Shown: in pieces, positions 43,048 to 51,399 of the stretch | Layout: each line of letters opens with the position of its first letter | Numbering within the stretch: the stretch's first letter is position 1 | Assembly (NCBI GenBank): GCA_021166835.1 | Contig: JAJPEN010000034.1 | Coordinates: forward strand, 23,985 to 87,984 | DNA length: 64,000 nt | Direction: 5' to 3' | Origin: Burkholderiaceae bacterium | Lineage (GTDB): Bacteria; Pseudomonadota; Gammaproteobacteria; Burkholderiales; Burkholderiaceae | Program-made: the position numbers and the translations under genes | Notes under the pieces: model-generated | Told to the model about the DNA's origin: nothing | What the model saw: only the letters and a program-made list of their open reading frames with translations | Database searches by the model: none

Positions 43048-45408
43048 ATGATCGCCCGCAGCGTAGAACGTCTCCAGCGCCTGCTGTTCGGTCATCGGGC
43101 GCTGGTGCTCGCGCTGCTGGCGGTCTTCACCGCGGTGATGGGCGTGTTCGCGAGCCGGCTGCACATGGACGCCGGCTTCGACAAGCAGCTGCCGCAGCAC
43201 CACGAGTACATCCGCACCTTCTTCGAGTTCCGTGACGAGGTCTTCGGCGCGAACCGGATCATCGTCGTCGTACGCGCGCGCGACGGCGAGATCTGGACGG
43301 CGCCCGGCCTGCGCAAGCTCTACGACGTCACGCAGTCGGTGATGTTCCTGCCGGGCATCGACCGGCGCACCGTCACCTCGCTGTGGACGCCGAACACGCG
43401 CGTGCTCGGCGTCACCGAGGAAGGCTTCAAGGCCGAGGACGTCATCGGCGGCGACATCACGCCCGACCGGCTCGACGACGGCCGCATCGAGCGCATCCGG
43501 CACAACGCCCTGGTCGGCGGCTACATCGGCACGCTGGTGTCCACCGACAACGCCGGCGCGATGGTCGTCGCCGACCTGCTCGAGACCGACCGCGCCACCG
43601 GGAAGAAGCTCGACTACCTCGACTTCGCCTCGCGCATCGAGCAGGAAGTGCGCGGCCGGCACGAGGACGCCGGCTACGAGATCCAGATCATCGGCTTCGC
43701 CAAGCAGGTGGGCGACATCGCCGACGGCGCGACCAGCGTCGTGCACTTCTTCGCGCTCGCCTTCGTGCTCACGGCGCTCTCGGTATGGCTGTACTGCCGC
43801 TCGTGGCGCCTCACGCTGCTCACGCTCGGCTGCTCGCTCGTCTCGGTCGTCTGGCAGTTCGGCTCACTGCGCCTGCTCGGCTACGGGCTGGACCCGCTCG
43901 CCGTGCTCGTGCCTTTCCTCGTCTTCGCGATCGGCGTCTCGCACGGCGTGCAGCAGATCAACTACATCGTCAAGGAAACCTGCGCCGGCGCCGACAGCGG
44001 CACCGCGGCGCGGCGCGCCTTCACCGGGCTGCTGATTCCCGGGTCGATGGCGCTCGTTACCGCCTTCGTCGGCTTCGCCACGCTCACGCTGATCCCGATC
44101 CCGATGATCCGCGAGCTGGGCATCACGGCATCGATCGGCGTGGCCTACAAGATCGTCACCAACCTCGTGATGCTGCCGGTCTCCGCTTCGTACCTGGGCT
44201 TCGACGATGCGTACGTGGCGCGGATGAAGCGGCTGCGCGCGCGCCGCGAACAGGTCATGGCCTGGCTCGGCGGAATCGCGAGCACGCGCAACGCCATCAT
44301 CGGCACGCTGGCCGGCGCGCTGCTGTTCGCCGTCGCCTTCCAGCAGAGCCAGCACCGGCACGTCGGCCACCTCGCTTCGGGCGCGCCCGAACTGCGCGCC
44401 GATTCGCGCTTCAACCGCGACGCGGCGTCGATCGTCGCCAGCTTCGACCTCGGCCTGGACGTGCTCACGGTGGTCTTCGAGGCGCCCAAGGACGGCTGCT
44501 ACCAGCAGCCGGTGATGGCCTACATCGACCAGTTCGCCTGGCAGATGCAGAACACGCCGGGCGTCATCTCGGTGGCTTCGGTCGCGCAGCTCGCCAAGCA
44601 GGCGTATGCCGGCACGAACGAAGGCCACCCGAAGTGGACCGCGCTCGCCGCCGACGAACGCTCGCTCGCCAACTCGGTGGGCCTCATCCCCGAAGGCACC
44701 GGGCTCTTCAATCCGGGCTGCACCGTGCTGCCGGTGAACGTCTTCCTCACCGACCACAAGGCCACCACCGTCAAGGACGTGATCGCCGCCGTGCGCGCGT
44801 TTCGCGACGCCGAGCACATGAGCGGGGTGAAGCTGCGGCTGGCCAGCGGCAACGTCGGCGTGCAGGCGGCGACCAACGAAGTGCTCGAGACCACCGAATT
44901 GCCGATGATGCTGTACGTCTACCTGACGATCGTCGCGCTCGTGTTCTTCACCTACCGCGACTGGCGCGCGATGCTCGCCTGCTGCATGCCGCTCACGCTC
45001 GCCACCTTCCTCGGCTACTGGTTCATGAAGGAACTCGACATCGGACTCACCGTGGCCACGCTGCCGGTGATGGTGCTGGCGGTGGGCATCGGCGTCGACT
45101 ACGCGTTCTACATCTACAACCGCCTGCAGCTGTACCTGGCGCAGGGCGCGAACATCGCGGTGGCGTTCCGCCAGGCGCTGATGGAAACCGGCAACGCCAC
45201 GGTGTTCACCGCGATCACGCTGTCGGTGGGCGTTGCCACCTGGTCGTTCTCGGAGCTGAAGTTCCAGGCCGACATGGGCATGCTGCTCACGTTCATGTTC
45301 ATGGTGAACATGCTGATGGCGATCACGCTGCTGCCGGCGATCGCCGTCACGCTCGACGTGCTGATTCCGCGCCGCCGGCCGGTGCGCGCGCCCTTCCTCG
45401 TCCACTGA
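43048..45408 (+). CDS. RND/MMPL-family transporter
   Basis: A protein of 786 aa with the MMPL/SSD layout: helix 1 (about 15-35), a periplasmic loop, five helices (about 230-390), helix 7 (about 415-430), a second loop, and five more helices (about 610-775). Motifs include FVLTALSVWLYCRSWRL and LAVGIGVDYAFYIYNRL (core GIGVDYAFYIYNR). The conserved aspartate and tyrosine of the proton relay are in the latter. It lacks the usual adaptor protein of tripartite pumps; the DUF1329/DUF1302 pair may replace it. It might move lipids or hydrophobic compounds between membranes. Confidence 0.9.
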   Translation: MIARSVERLQRLLFGHRALVLALLAVFTAVMGVFASRLHMDAGFDKQLPQHHEYIRTFFEFRDEVFGANRIIVVVRARDGEIWTAPGLRKLYDVTQSVMFLPGIDRRTVTSLWTPNTRVLGVTEEGFKAEDVIGGDITPDRLDDGRIERIRHNALVGGYIGTLVSTDNAGAMVVADLLETDRATGKKLDYLDFASRIEQEVRGRHEDAGYEIQIIGFAKQVGDIADGATSVVHFFALAFVLTALSVWLYCRSWRLTLLTLGCSLVSVVWQFGSLRLLGYGLDPLAVLVPFLVFAIGVSHGVQQINYIVKETCAGADSGTAARRAFTGLLIPGSMALVTAFVGFATLTLIPIPMIRELGITASIGVAYKIVTNLVMLPVSASYLGFDDAYVARMKRLRARREQVMAWLGGIASTRNAIIGTLAGALLFAVAFQQSQHRHVGHLASGAPELRADSRFNRDAASIVASFDLGLDVLTVVFEAPKDGCYQQPVMAYIDQFAWQMQNTPGVISVASVAQLAKQAYAGTNEGHPKWTALAADERSLANSVGLIPEGTGLFNPGCTVLPVNVFLTDHKATTVKDVIAAVRAFRDAEHMSGVKLRLASGNVGVQAATNEVLETTELPMMLYVYLTIVALVFFTYRDWRAMLACCMPLTLATFLGYWFMKELDIGLTVATLPVMVLAVGIGVDYAFYIYNRLQLYLAQGANIAVAFRQALMETGNATVFTAITLSVGVATWSFSELKFQADMGMLLTFMFMVNMLMAITLLPAIAVTLDVLIPRRRPVRAPFLVH

Positions 45409-45421
45409 AGCGCGAATCATC

Positions 45422-45907
45422 GTGTTCGATAGCCTGATCCGCCGACTGTCGCTCGAGCCCAGCGCACCGCCCATTGCGCAGGCGGCGTTCGAGCGCCGCC
45501 AGCTCGCCGTCGCGGCGCTCCTCGTCGAGGCCGCGCACATCGACCGCCACGCCGGGCCCGACGAGCGCGGCGCGGTCGCTCGACTGCTGCGCGGGCACTT
45601 CGGCCTTTCCGAACGCGACGCGCAAAGGCTGGTCGAAGAGGCCGAAAAGCGCTACGCGACCAGCCTCGACGACTGGATCTTCGCCCGCGCCGTGCGCGAC
45701 GGCTTCGATCCCGCCGAGCGCGTCGAGGTGCTGCGCATGCTGTGGGAGGTCGTCTACAGCGACGGCCGGCTCGCCGCCTTCGAGCTGGATCTGCTGCAGC
45801 GTATGTGCGCCGCGCTGGGCATCGACGACGAAGCCGCCGAGGGCGCCCGCGTCCTCGCCTTCGCCAGCGCGAACCCGCACGATCCCGAGCAGGCGGGCGA
45901 GACATGA
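45422..45907 (+). CDS. TerB-family protein
   Basis: A protein of 161 aa, all-helical, of the TerB/tellurite-resistance family (COG4103-like). The blocks LLVEAAHIDRHAGPDERGAV and YSDGRLAAFELDLL carry the paired metal-binding Asp/Glu residues expected for the fold (shown by IDRHAGPDE and DGRLAAFE). No signal peptide. The GTG start overlaps no gene but lies 13 bases after the RND stop, and its end overlaps the YCF48 gene by 4 bases. Its role in this operon is unknown. Confidence 0.8.
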   Translation: MFDSLIRRLSLEPSAPPIAQAAFERRQLAVAALLVEAAHIDRHAGPDERGAVARLLRGHFGLSERDAQRLVEEAEKRYATSLDDWIFARAVRDGFDPAERVEVLRMLWEVVYSDGRLAAFELDLLQRMCAALGIDDEAAEGARVLAFASANPHDPEQAGET

Positions 45908-46935
45908 AGCGACCCCTCCTTCGGCTCGCCGCGGCGCTGTGCGCGGCGCAGCTTCTCGCCGCCTCGGGTATCGCCGGCGACGATCCTGCCGACGGCGCGG
46001 CCCGGGCGGCGACCGCCGCGGACGCGGCCGCAGGTACGGCCGCGAAAGCCGGACCGGCGGGCGCGGGCAAGCCCGCCGCCGTGCAGGCGCAGAAAGTGCA
46101 GCATCCCGAACATGCGCCGCTGCTCGCCGCGGCGCGCGCCGGCGCGCGACTCGTCGTCGTCGGCGACTACGGAACGATCCTGCTGTCCGACGACGACGGG
46201 AAAGGCTGGCGCCAGGCGCAATCGGTGCCCACGCGGGTGACGCTCACCGCGCTCGAGTTCGTCGACGACCGGCACGGCTGGGCCGTCGGCCACGGAGGCG
46301 TCATCCTCTCCACCGACGACGCCGGCGAGCACTGGAGTCTGCGCCACGAGGCCGGAAGCGACGTCGCGCTGTTCTCGGTGCACTTCGACGACCTGCGCCG
46401 CGGGCTGGTCGTCGGCTCCTTCGGCTTCGCCTCGCGCACCGACGACGGTGGCGCCACCTGGCGTCGTGTGCAGCTCGGCGACCAGGACGTGCACCTGTAC
46501 CAGATCTTCCCCGATTCGCGCGGCGCCACCTGGATCGCCGCCGAGATGGGCACCGTGTACCGCTCGCACGACGGCGAACGCTTCGAGCGCGTCGAGGTGC
46601 CATACAGCGGCTCGCTGTGGGGCGGCATGGCCACGCCGGACGGATCGATCCTGCTGTGGGGCATGGGCGGCACGCTGCTGCGCAGCGTCGACGACGGACA
46701 CTCGTGGCACCAGACGTCCACCGACACGCAGAACCCGATCACCGCCGCCTGCCGCCTGCCCGACGGCCGGCTCGTCTTCGTCGGGCTCGGCGGCACCGTG
46801 CTGGCGAGCAGCGACGGCGGCGCCACCGTCAGCACCGAAATCCGTCCTGCCCGGCATGCCTACACCGCGGCGATCCTCGCGCATGGCAAGCCGCTGCTGT
46901 TCAGCCTGGCCGGCGTCGAACCACCGCAACCTTGA
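45904..46935 (+). CDS. YCF48/BNR-repeat periplasmic protein
   Basis: A protein of 343 aa with a signal peptide (about 1-26) and a low-complexity Ala/Gly linker (27-62), followed by a beta-propeller of BNR/YCF48 repeats (repeating W-aromatic blocks such as HGWAVGHGGVILSTDDAGEHW, given here as GWAVGHGG and STDDAGEHW). Related proteins sit in DUF1329/DUF1302/RND operons and in photosystem II assembly. It probably scaffolds the outer-membrane or RND complex. The gene continues directly toward the aldehyde dehydrogenase. Confidence 0.85.
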   Translation: MKRPLLRLAAALCAAQLLAASGIAGDDPADGAARAATAADAAAGTAAKAGPAGAGKPAAVQAQKVQHPEHAPLLAAARAGARLVVVGDYGTILLSDDDGKGWRQAQSVPTRVTLTALEFVDDRHGWAVGHGGVILSTDDAGEHWSLRHEAGSDVALFSVHFDDLRRGLVVGSFGFASRTDDGGATWRRVQLGDQDVHLYQIFPDSRGATWIAAEMGTVYRSHDGERFERVEVPYSGSLWGGMATPDGSILLWGMGGTLLRSVDDGHSWHQTSTDTQNPITAACRLPDGRLVFVGLGGTVLASSDGGATVSTEIRPARHAYTAAILAHGKPLLFSLAGVEPPQP

Positions 46936-46989
46936 GTGGCACGCGCCCTTTCCCTTCCCTTCGCACCGAACGCACAACCGGAGACAAGC

Positions 46990-48477
46990 ATGAACACCGA
47001 CACCGCCCGCCCCGAGCTCGCCGCGATCCGCCGCAAGATGTTCGTCGGCGGTCAATGGGTGGAAGCCCGCTCGGGCAAGACGCTGCCCGTCTATGACCCG
47101 GCCACCGGCCAGGAGATCGCCCGCGTGCCCGATGCGCAGGCCGAGGACGTCGACGCCGCCGTGCGCTCGGCGCGCGCGACCTTCGAGTCTTCCGCCTGGC
47201 AGGACATGCTGCCGGCGCAGCGCGAGCTGCTGATGCTGCGGCTGGCCGACCTCGTCGAGAAGAACGGCGAGGAGCTGGCGCGCCTGGAGACGCTGAACAA
47301 CGGCAAGCTGCTGATGTTCTCGCGCATGCTCGAGGTCGGCGCGAACGCGCAGTGGATCCGCTACATGGCCGGCTGGGCCACGAAGATCGAAGGCTCGACG
47401 CTCGACGTCTCGATTCCGTTCCCGCCCGGGGTCAAGTACACGGCGATGACGCGCCGCGAGGCGGTCGGCGTGGTCGGCGCGATCGTGCCGTGGAACTTCC
47501 CGCTGCTGATGGCGATGTGGAAGATCGCGCCGGCGCTCGCCTGCGGCTGCACGGTGGTGCTCAAGCCGGCGGAGGAGACGCCGCTCACCGCGCTGCGGCT
47601 GGCCGAACTCGTGATGGAAGCGGGCTTCCCCGCCGGCACGGTGAACGTCGTCACCGGCTACGGCGAAAGCGCGGGCGCCGCGCTGGTCAGGCATCCCGGC
47701 ATCGACAAGATCACGTTCACCGGGTCCACCGAAGTCGGCAAGACGATCGGCCGCAGCTGCATGGACGAGATGAAGCGCGTCACGCTCGAACTGGGCGGCA
47801 AGAGCCCGGTGATCGTGCTCGAAGACTGCGATCCGAACACCGCGATCGCCGGCGCGGCCGGCGCGATCTTCTTCAACCACGGGCAGGTGTGCACGGCCGG
47901 CTCGCGGCTCTTCGTGCACAAGAGCCGCTACGACGAAGTGGTCGCCGGCCTCGCCGCGGCGGCGAACGCGACGAAGCTCGGCGGCGGCTTCGACGAAACG
48001 GCGCAGATGGGGCCGATGGTCTCGGCGCATCACCGCGACCGCGTGGTCCGCTACATCGACAGCGGCAAGAGCGAGGGAGCCGAGTGCCTGGCCGGCGGTG
48101 GAGCGGCGGCGGGCGCGGGCTACTTCGTCAAGCCGACGGTTTTCTCGAATCCCACCGGCAAGGAGCTGACGATCTCGCGCGAGGAGATCTTCGGGCCGGT
48201 CGTGGTGGCGTCGCCCTACGACGATCTCGAAGAGGTCGCGCGGCGCGCCAACGACTCGCGCTACGGCCTGGGCGCGAGCATCTGGACGAACGACCTCACG
48301 AAGGCATACCGGCTGATCCCGAAGATCAAGGCGGGCACCGTCTGGCTCAATTGCCACAACATGGTCGACCCGAACCTGCCCTTCGGCGGCTACAAGGAAT
48401 CGGGCACCGGACGCGAGCACGGCCGCGCGATGATCGACGCCTATACCGAGACGAAATCGGTGTGCGTGGCGTACTGA
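46990..48477 (+). CDS. Aldehyde dehydrogenase (phenylacetaldehyde dehydrogenase-like)
   Basis: A protein of 495 aa of the NAD-dependent aldehyde dehydrogenase superfamily, with no signal peptide. The catalytic cysteine is in GQVCTAGSR and the glutamate in LELGGKSP. The NAD site has FTGSTEVGK, and PWNFPLLMAMWK is typical. It most resembles phenylacetaldehyde dehydrogenases (FeaB/PadA type), which would oxidise the aldehyde made by aromatic amine dehydrogenase. The ATG at 46990 gives the normal start. Confidence 0.92.
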   Translation: MNTDTARPELAAIRRKMFVGGQWVEARSGKTLPVYDPATGQEIARVPDAQAEDVDAAVRSARATFESSAWQDMLPAQRELLMLRLADLVEKNGEELARLETLNNGKLLMFSRMLEVGANAQWIRYMAGWATKIEGSTLDVSIPFPPGVKYTAMTRREAVGVVGAIVPWNFPLLMAMWKIAPALACGCTVVLKPAEETPLTALRLAELVMEAGFPAGTVNVVTGYGESAGAALVRHPGIDKITFTGSTEVGKTIGRSCMDEMKRVTLELGGKSPVIVLEDCDPNTAIAGAAGAIFFNHGQVCTAGSRLFVHKSRYDEVVAGLAAAANATKLGGGFDETAQMGPMVSAHHRDRVVRYIDSGKSEGAECLAGGGAAAGAGYFVKPTVFSNPTGKELTISREEIFGPVVVASPYDDLEEVARRANDSRYGLGASIWTNDLTKAYRLIPKIKAGTVWLNCHNMVDPNLPFGGYKESGTGREHGRAMIDAYTETKSVCVAY

Positions 48478-48540
48478 GTGCTCGAACCGAATGCTTCGAA
48501 CCGAGGCTTCGACCCGCCGGGGGCTCCCGAGCCTCTCGAT

Positions 48541-48918
48541 GTGCGTGACTTGCTGAGCGCGATCGGGGCGGCTGCCGTCACGGCGGCCGCTCTCGCCTGC
48601 TTCGCCGGCGCGGGCCCGTCCTTCGCGCAGTCGCGCGACGTGGCGTCGTCGGCGGCGACGCTGTACGCGCTGAACTGCATGGGGTGCCATCCGGCGCCGA
48701 AGACGCGCGAGCACGACGCGGGTCCGCTGCGCGGCGAGTTCTTCCACACCGACAAGGGACGCAGTTTCTTCATCCGGATGCCGGTCGACGGCCGCCGCCT
48801 GACGGCGGCCGAGGAAGCCCGCCTGCTCGACGAAGTGTTCACGTGGAAACGCGCCTGCGCGGCGATCCGGCAGGACGCGCCGATGGTCGACTACCGCGGC
48901 GAACACTTCGTTCGCTGA
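48541..48918 (+). CDS. Small mono-haem c-type cytochrome
   Basis: The frame is open from a GTG at 48478, but the signal peptide starts near a GTG at 48541 (125 aa), so the shorter form is preferred. One haem site is CMGCH. The short mature protein contains RGEFFHTDKGRSFFIRMPVDG and a C-terminal WKRAC. An unassigned small cytochrome follows the structural genes in known aau clusters, so this is a plausible electron carrier for the dehydrogenase or for the peroxidase-like proteins downstream. It is not an amicyanin or azurin. Confidence 0.75.
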   Translation: MRDLLSAIGAAAVTAAALACFAGAGPSFAQSRDVASSAATLYALNCMGCHPAPKTREHDAGPLRGEFFHTDKGRSFFIRMPVDGRRLTAAEEARLLDEVFTWKRACAAIRQDAPMVDYRGEHFVR

Positions 48919-48922
48919 AGCC

Positions 48923-50077
48923 GTGCCGGAACCGAAGCCCCGTCGCGCGCAGGGGCCGCGGGTGAAGCTGCCCGCAGGCCTTCCGGCGGCGCTGTTCGCG
49001 GCGCTGTTCGCCGTACTGTGTACGGCCGGCGCCGCGACGTCGGCGCCCTCGCACGCGCCCTCGCACGCACCTTCGCCGACGGCTTCCCCCGCCGCGCGGA
49101 TCGCGGAACGCATCGCGCTCGGTCGCGAGCTGTTCTTCGAATCGCGCCTGTCGGGCGACGGCAGCCGCAGCTGCGCGAGCTGCCATGCGCCGGACAAGGG
49201 CTACGCCGACGGCGAGGCGCTCTCGCGCGGCTACAACCACGCCGGGCACTTCCGCAACACGCCTTCGCTGATCGCGCTCGCCTCGAAGCCGCGCCTGATG
49301 TGGGACGGCCGCTACCCGGCGGAACGGCTGGCCGACGTCGTCGTCGACATGATCCGATCGCCGGTGACGATGAACGGCGACCTGCAGATCGTCGTCGAGC
49401 GCGTGCGGCAGCTCCCGACGCTGCTGCAGGCGTGGCAGCGCGCGTACGGCGCGCGCGAAGCGCCGACCGCCGAAGGGCTGGTGGACGCGATCGCCGCGTA
49501 CGCCAGCTCGCGCGGCAACGCCGAGACGGCGGTCGATCGGGCGTTGCGCGGCGACGAACCGGCGCTGTCGGCAGCGGCGCTCGAAGGCATGCGCCTGTTC
49601 CAGGGCAAGGCGGGCTGCGCACGCTGCCATTCGGGCGCCGCATTCACCGACGGCGGCCTGCATCGCCTGGGCGTGCCCGAGAACCCCGAGATCCTGCGCG
49701 ACCCGGAGCGAACGATCAGCCTGCTGCGCCATTACGCGGTGCACGGCGCGCGCGACCCGATGTCCGAACGCAGCGACACGGGTGCTGCGGCGTGGACGCA
49801 GCGCGCAGCGGACCGCGGCCGCTTCGCCACGCCTTCGCTGCGCGGCGTGGCGCTCACCGCCCCCTACATGCACAACGGCGTCTTCGCGACGCTCGCGCAG
49901 GTCGTCGAGTTCTACGACCGCGGCGGCGGGCGCGCGAGCGAGCTGCAGCCGCTCGGGCTGAACGCGCGCGAGCGCGCGGCGCTCGTCGCCTTCCTCGAGG
50001 CGCTGTCGCCGCCGCTGGCGCCGGAGAGCGCACCGCCGGCGGACAACTACGCGACCACCGCCGGAGCGGGCCGATGA
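48923..50077 (+). CDS. Di-haem cytochrome c peroxidase / MauG-like protein 1
   Basis: A protein of 384 aa from a GTG start, with a signal peptide (hydrophobic core about 18-35). The haem sites are CASCH (84-88) and CARCH (232-236). The C-terminal haem region FATPSLRGVALTAPYMHNGVFATL (core TAPYMHNGVFATL) resembles bacterial di-haem peroxidases. MauG, required to form TTQ, belongs to this family, so this gene or the next could supply TTQ maturation. Which one cannot be decided by eye. An in-frame APSH APSH repeat lies in the mature N-terminus (49043-49066). It overlaps the next gene by 4 bases. Confidence 0.88.
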   Translation: MPEPKPRRAQGPRVKLPAGLPAALFAALFAVLCTAGAATSAPSHAPSHAPSPTASPAARIAERIALGRELFFESRLSGDGSRSCASCHAPDKGYADGEALSRGYNHAGHFRNTPSLIALASKPRLMWDGRYPAERLADVVVDMIRSPVTMNGDLQIVVERVRQLPTLLQAWQRAYGAREAPTAEGLVDAIAAYASSRGNAETAVDRALRGDEPALSAAALEGMRLFQGKAGCARCHSGAAFTDGGLHRLGVPENPEILRDPERTISLLRHYAVHGARDPMSERSDTGAAAWTQRAADRGRFATPSLRGVALTAPYMHNGVFATLAQVVEFYDRGGGRASELQPLGLNARERAALVAFLEALSPPLAPESAPPADNYATTAGAGR

Positions 50078-51399
50078 ATCGTCGCCGCTTCGCCGCGGGC
50101 GGCGCCGCACTCGTCGTCGGCACCGCGTCCGCGATCATCGGCGCGCTGGCCGTCTCGGCCGTACTCGCGTCCGCATTCCCCGACGCAGCGGGTACCGATC
50201 CAGCCTCGCCCAGCCAAGGTCTTTCCCCTTCTCCCTTCTCCCTTCTCCCTTCTCTTTCCGCAACCCCGCCCCCCCTCGCCCCGCTCCCCCCGGTGCCGAT
50301 CCCCGCCGACAACCCGATGTCGGCGCAGAAGATCGAACTGGGCAAGCTGCTGTTCTTCGATGCGCGGCTGTCGGGCGATGCGTCGACCTCGTGCGCCTCC
50401 TGTCACGTCGCGCAGCACGGCTGGGCGCACCACGAGCCGCTCGCGCCCGGCTATCCGGGCCACCGGCTGTGGCGCAACAACCCGACCGTGCTCAATGCCG
50501 CGCACTTCCGGCGGCTGATGTGGGACGGCACGATCGACCGCCTCGAAGTGCAGGCTCGCTCGGCGATGCAGGCGCCGGTCGAAGGCAACGGAAAAGCCGA
50601 ACTCGTCGAGATGCGGCTGCGGCTCGTGCCCGAATACGTCGATCGCTTCCGCGAGGTCTTCGGCACCGACTGGCCGCAGCTCGAAGACGCCTGGCGCGCG
50701 ATCGCCGCCTTCGAGCGCACGATCGTCTCCGACCCGCGGCGCGTGCCCTTCGATCGCTTCGCCGCAGGCGACGCGCGCGCGATGACGCCGGCCGCGCAGC
50801 GCGGCTATGCGCTCTTCACCGGCAAGGCGCGCTGCATCGCCTGTCACAACGGGCCGCTGGCGAGCGACCAGCAATACCACGCGCTCGGCGTTCCGCGCCA
50901 GACGCTGTTCGACTCGAGCCCGCTCGTGCAGATCGCCGTGCGTTGGCAGAACGCGCAGCGCGACGCGCCGCGCGCGCTATACCGGGATGCCGAAGAAGAC
51001 CTCGGCCGCTGGTACCGCACGCGCGACCCTGCCGATATCGGGCGCTTTCGCACGCCGTCGCTGCGCGAACTGCGCTACACGGCGCCCTACATGCACAACG
51101 GCGTCTTCGCGACGCTCGCCGAGGTGGTCGACTTCTTCGATCGCGGCGGCGGCGACGCGCCGAACAGGTCGCCGCTGCTGCAGCCGCTGGGCCTGAGCGC
51201 CGCGGAGAAGAGCGATCTCGTCGCCTTCCTCGAGGCGCTGAGCATGGACGAGCCGCTCGTCGTCGCGACGCCGGCGTTGCCGCCGATGATGCCGCTGGTC
51301 GACACGGCGCAGGCGGCCTGCACGATCGACGCGAGCCTGGCGAGTGAAGCGGGCGCGGCGAACGGAACGGGCGCGACAGGCGCAACGCGCGGGAGATGA
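50074..51399 (+). CDS. Di-haem cytochrome c peroxidase / MauG-like protein 2
   Basis: A protein of 441 aa with a twin-arginine-like start (MNRRRFAAGG) and a hydrophobic segment (about 10-35). A Pro/Ser-rich linker (about 40-80) is encoded in part by four copies of a 7-bp repeat. The haem sites are CASCH (107-111) and CIACH (254-258). The C-terminal haem region RYTAPYMHNGVFATL matches its neighbour. A role as MauG for TTQ biogenesis, or in peroxide removal next to the NO-reductase-like protein, is possible. The stop overlaps the start of that gene by 4 bases (ATGA). Confidence 0.88.
   Translation: MNRRRFAAGGAALVVGTASAIIGALAVSAVLASAFPDAAGTDPASPSQGLSPSPFSLLPSLSATPPPLAPLPPVPIPADNPMSAQKIELGKLLFFDARLSGDASTSCASCHVAQHGWAHHEPLAPGYPGHRLWRNNPTVLNAAHFRRLMWDGTIDRLEVQARSAMQAPVEGNGKAELVEMRLRLVPEYVDRFREVFGTDWPQLEDAWRAIAAFERTIVSDPRRVPFDRFAAGDARAMTPAAQRGYALFTGKARCIACHNGPLASDQQYHALGVPRQTLFDSSPLVQIAVRWQNAQRDAPRALYRDAEEDLGRWYRTRDPADIGRFRTPSLRELRYTAPYMHNGVFATLAEVVDFFDRGGGDAPNRSPLLQPLGLSAAEKSDLVAFLEALSMDEPLVVATPALPPMMPLVDTAQAACTIDASLASEAGAANGTGATGATRGR
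50226..50253. repeat. Heptanucleotide simple-sequence repeat, four copies of CCCTTCT, inside a CDS
   Basis: Four perfect tandem copies of the 7-mer CCCTTCT run from 50226 to 50253, encoding about residues 51-60 of the second di-haem peroxidase. Loss or gain of one copy shifts the reading frame. The flanking sequence is also a pyrimidine-rich run (to about 50280), unlike the rest of the window. Confidence 0.85.

Noticed and set aside
48923..51399. Assigning mauG to one of the two di-haem proteins
   Set aside because: Both are in the family, but the axial-ligand tyrosine that defines MauG could not be assigned by eye, so neither is named.
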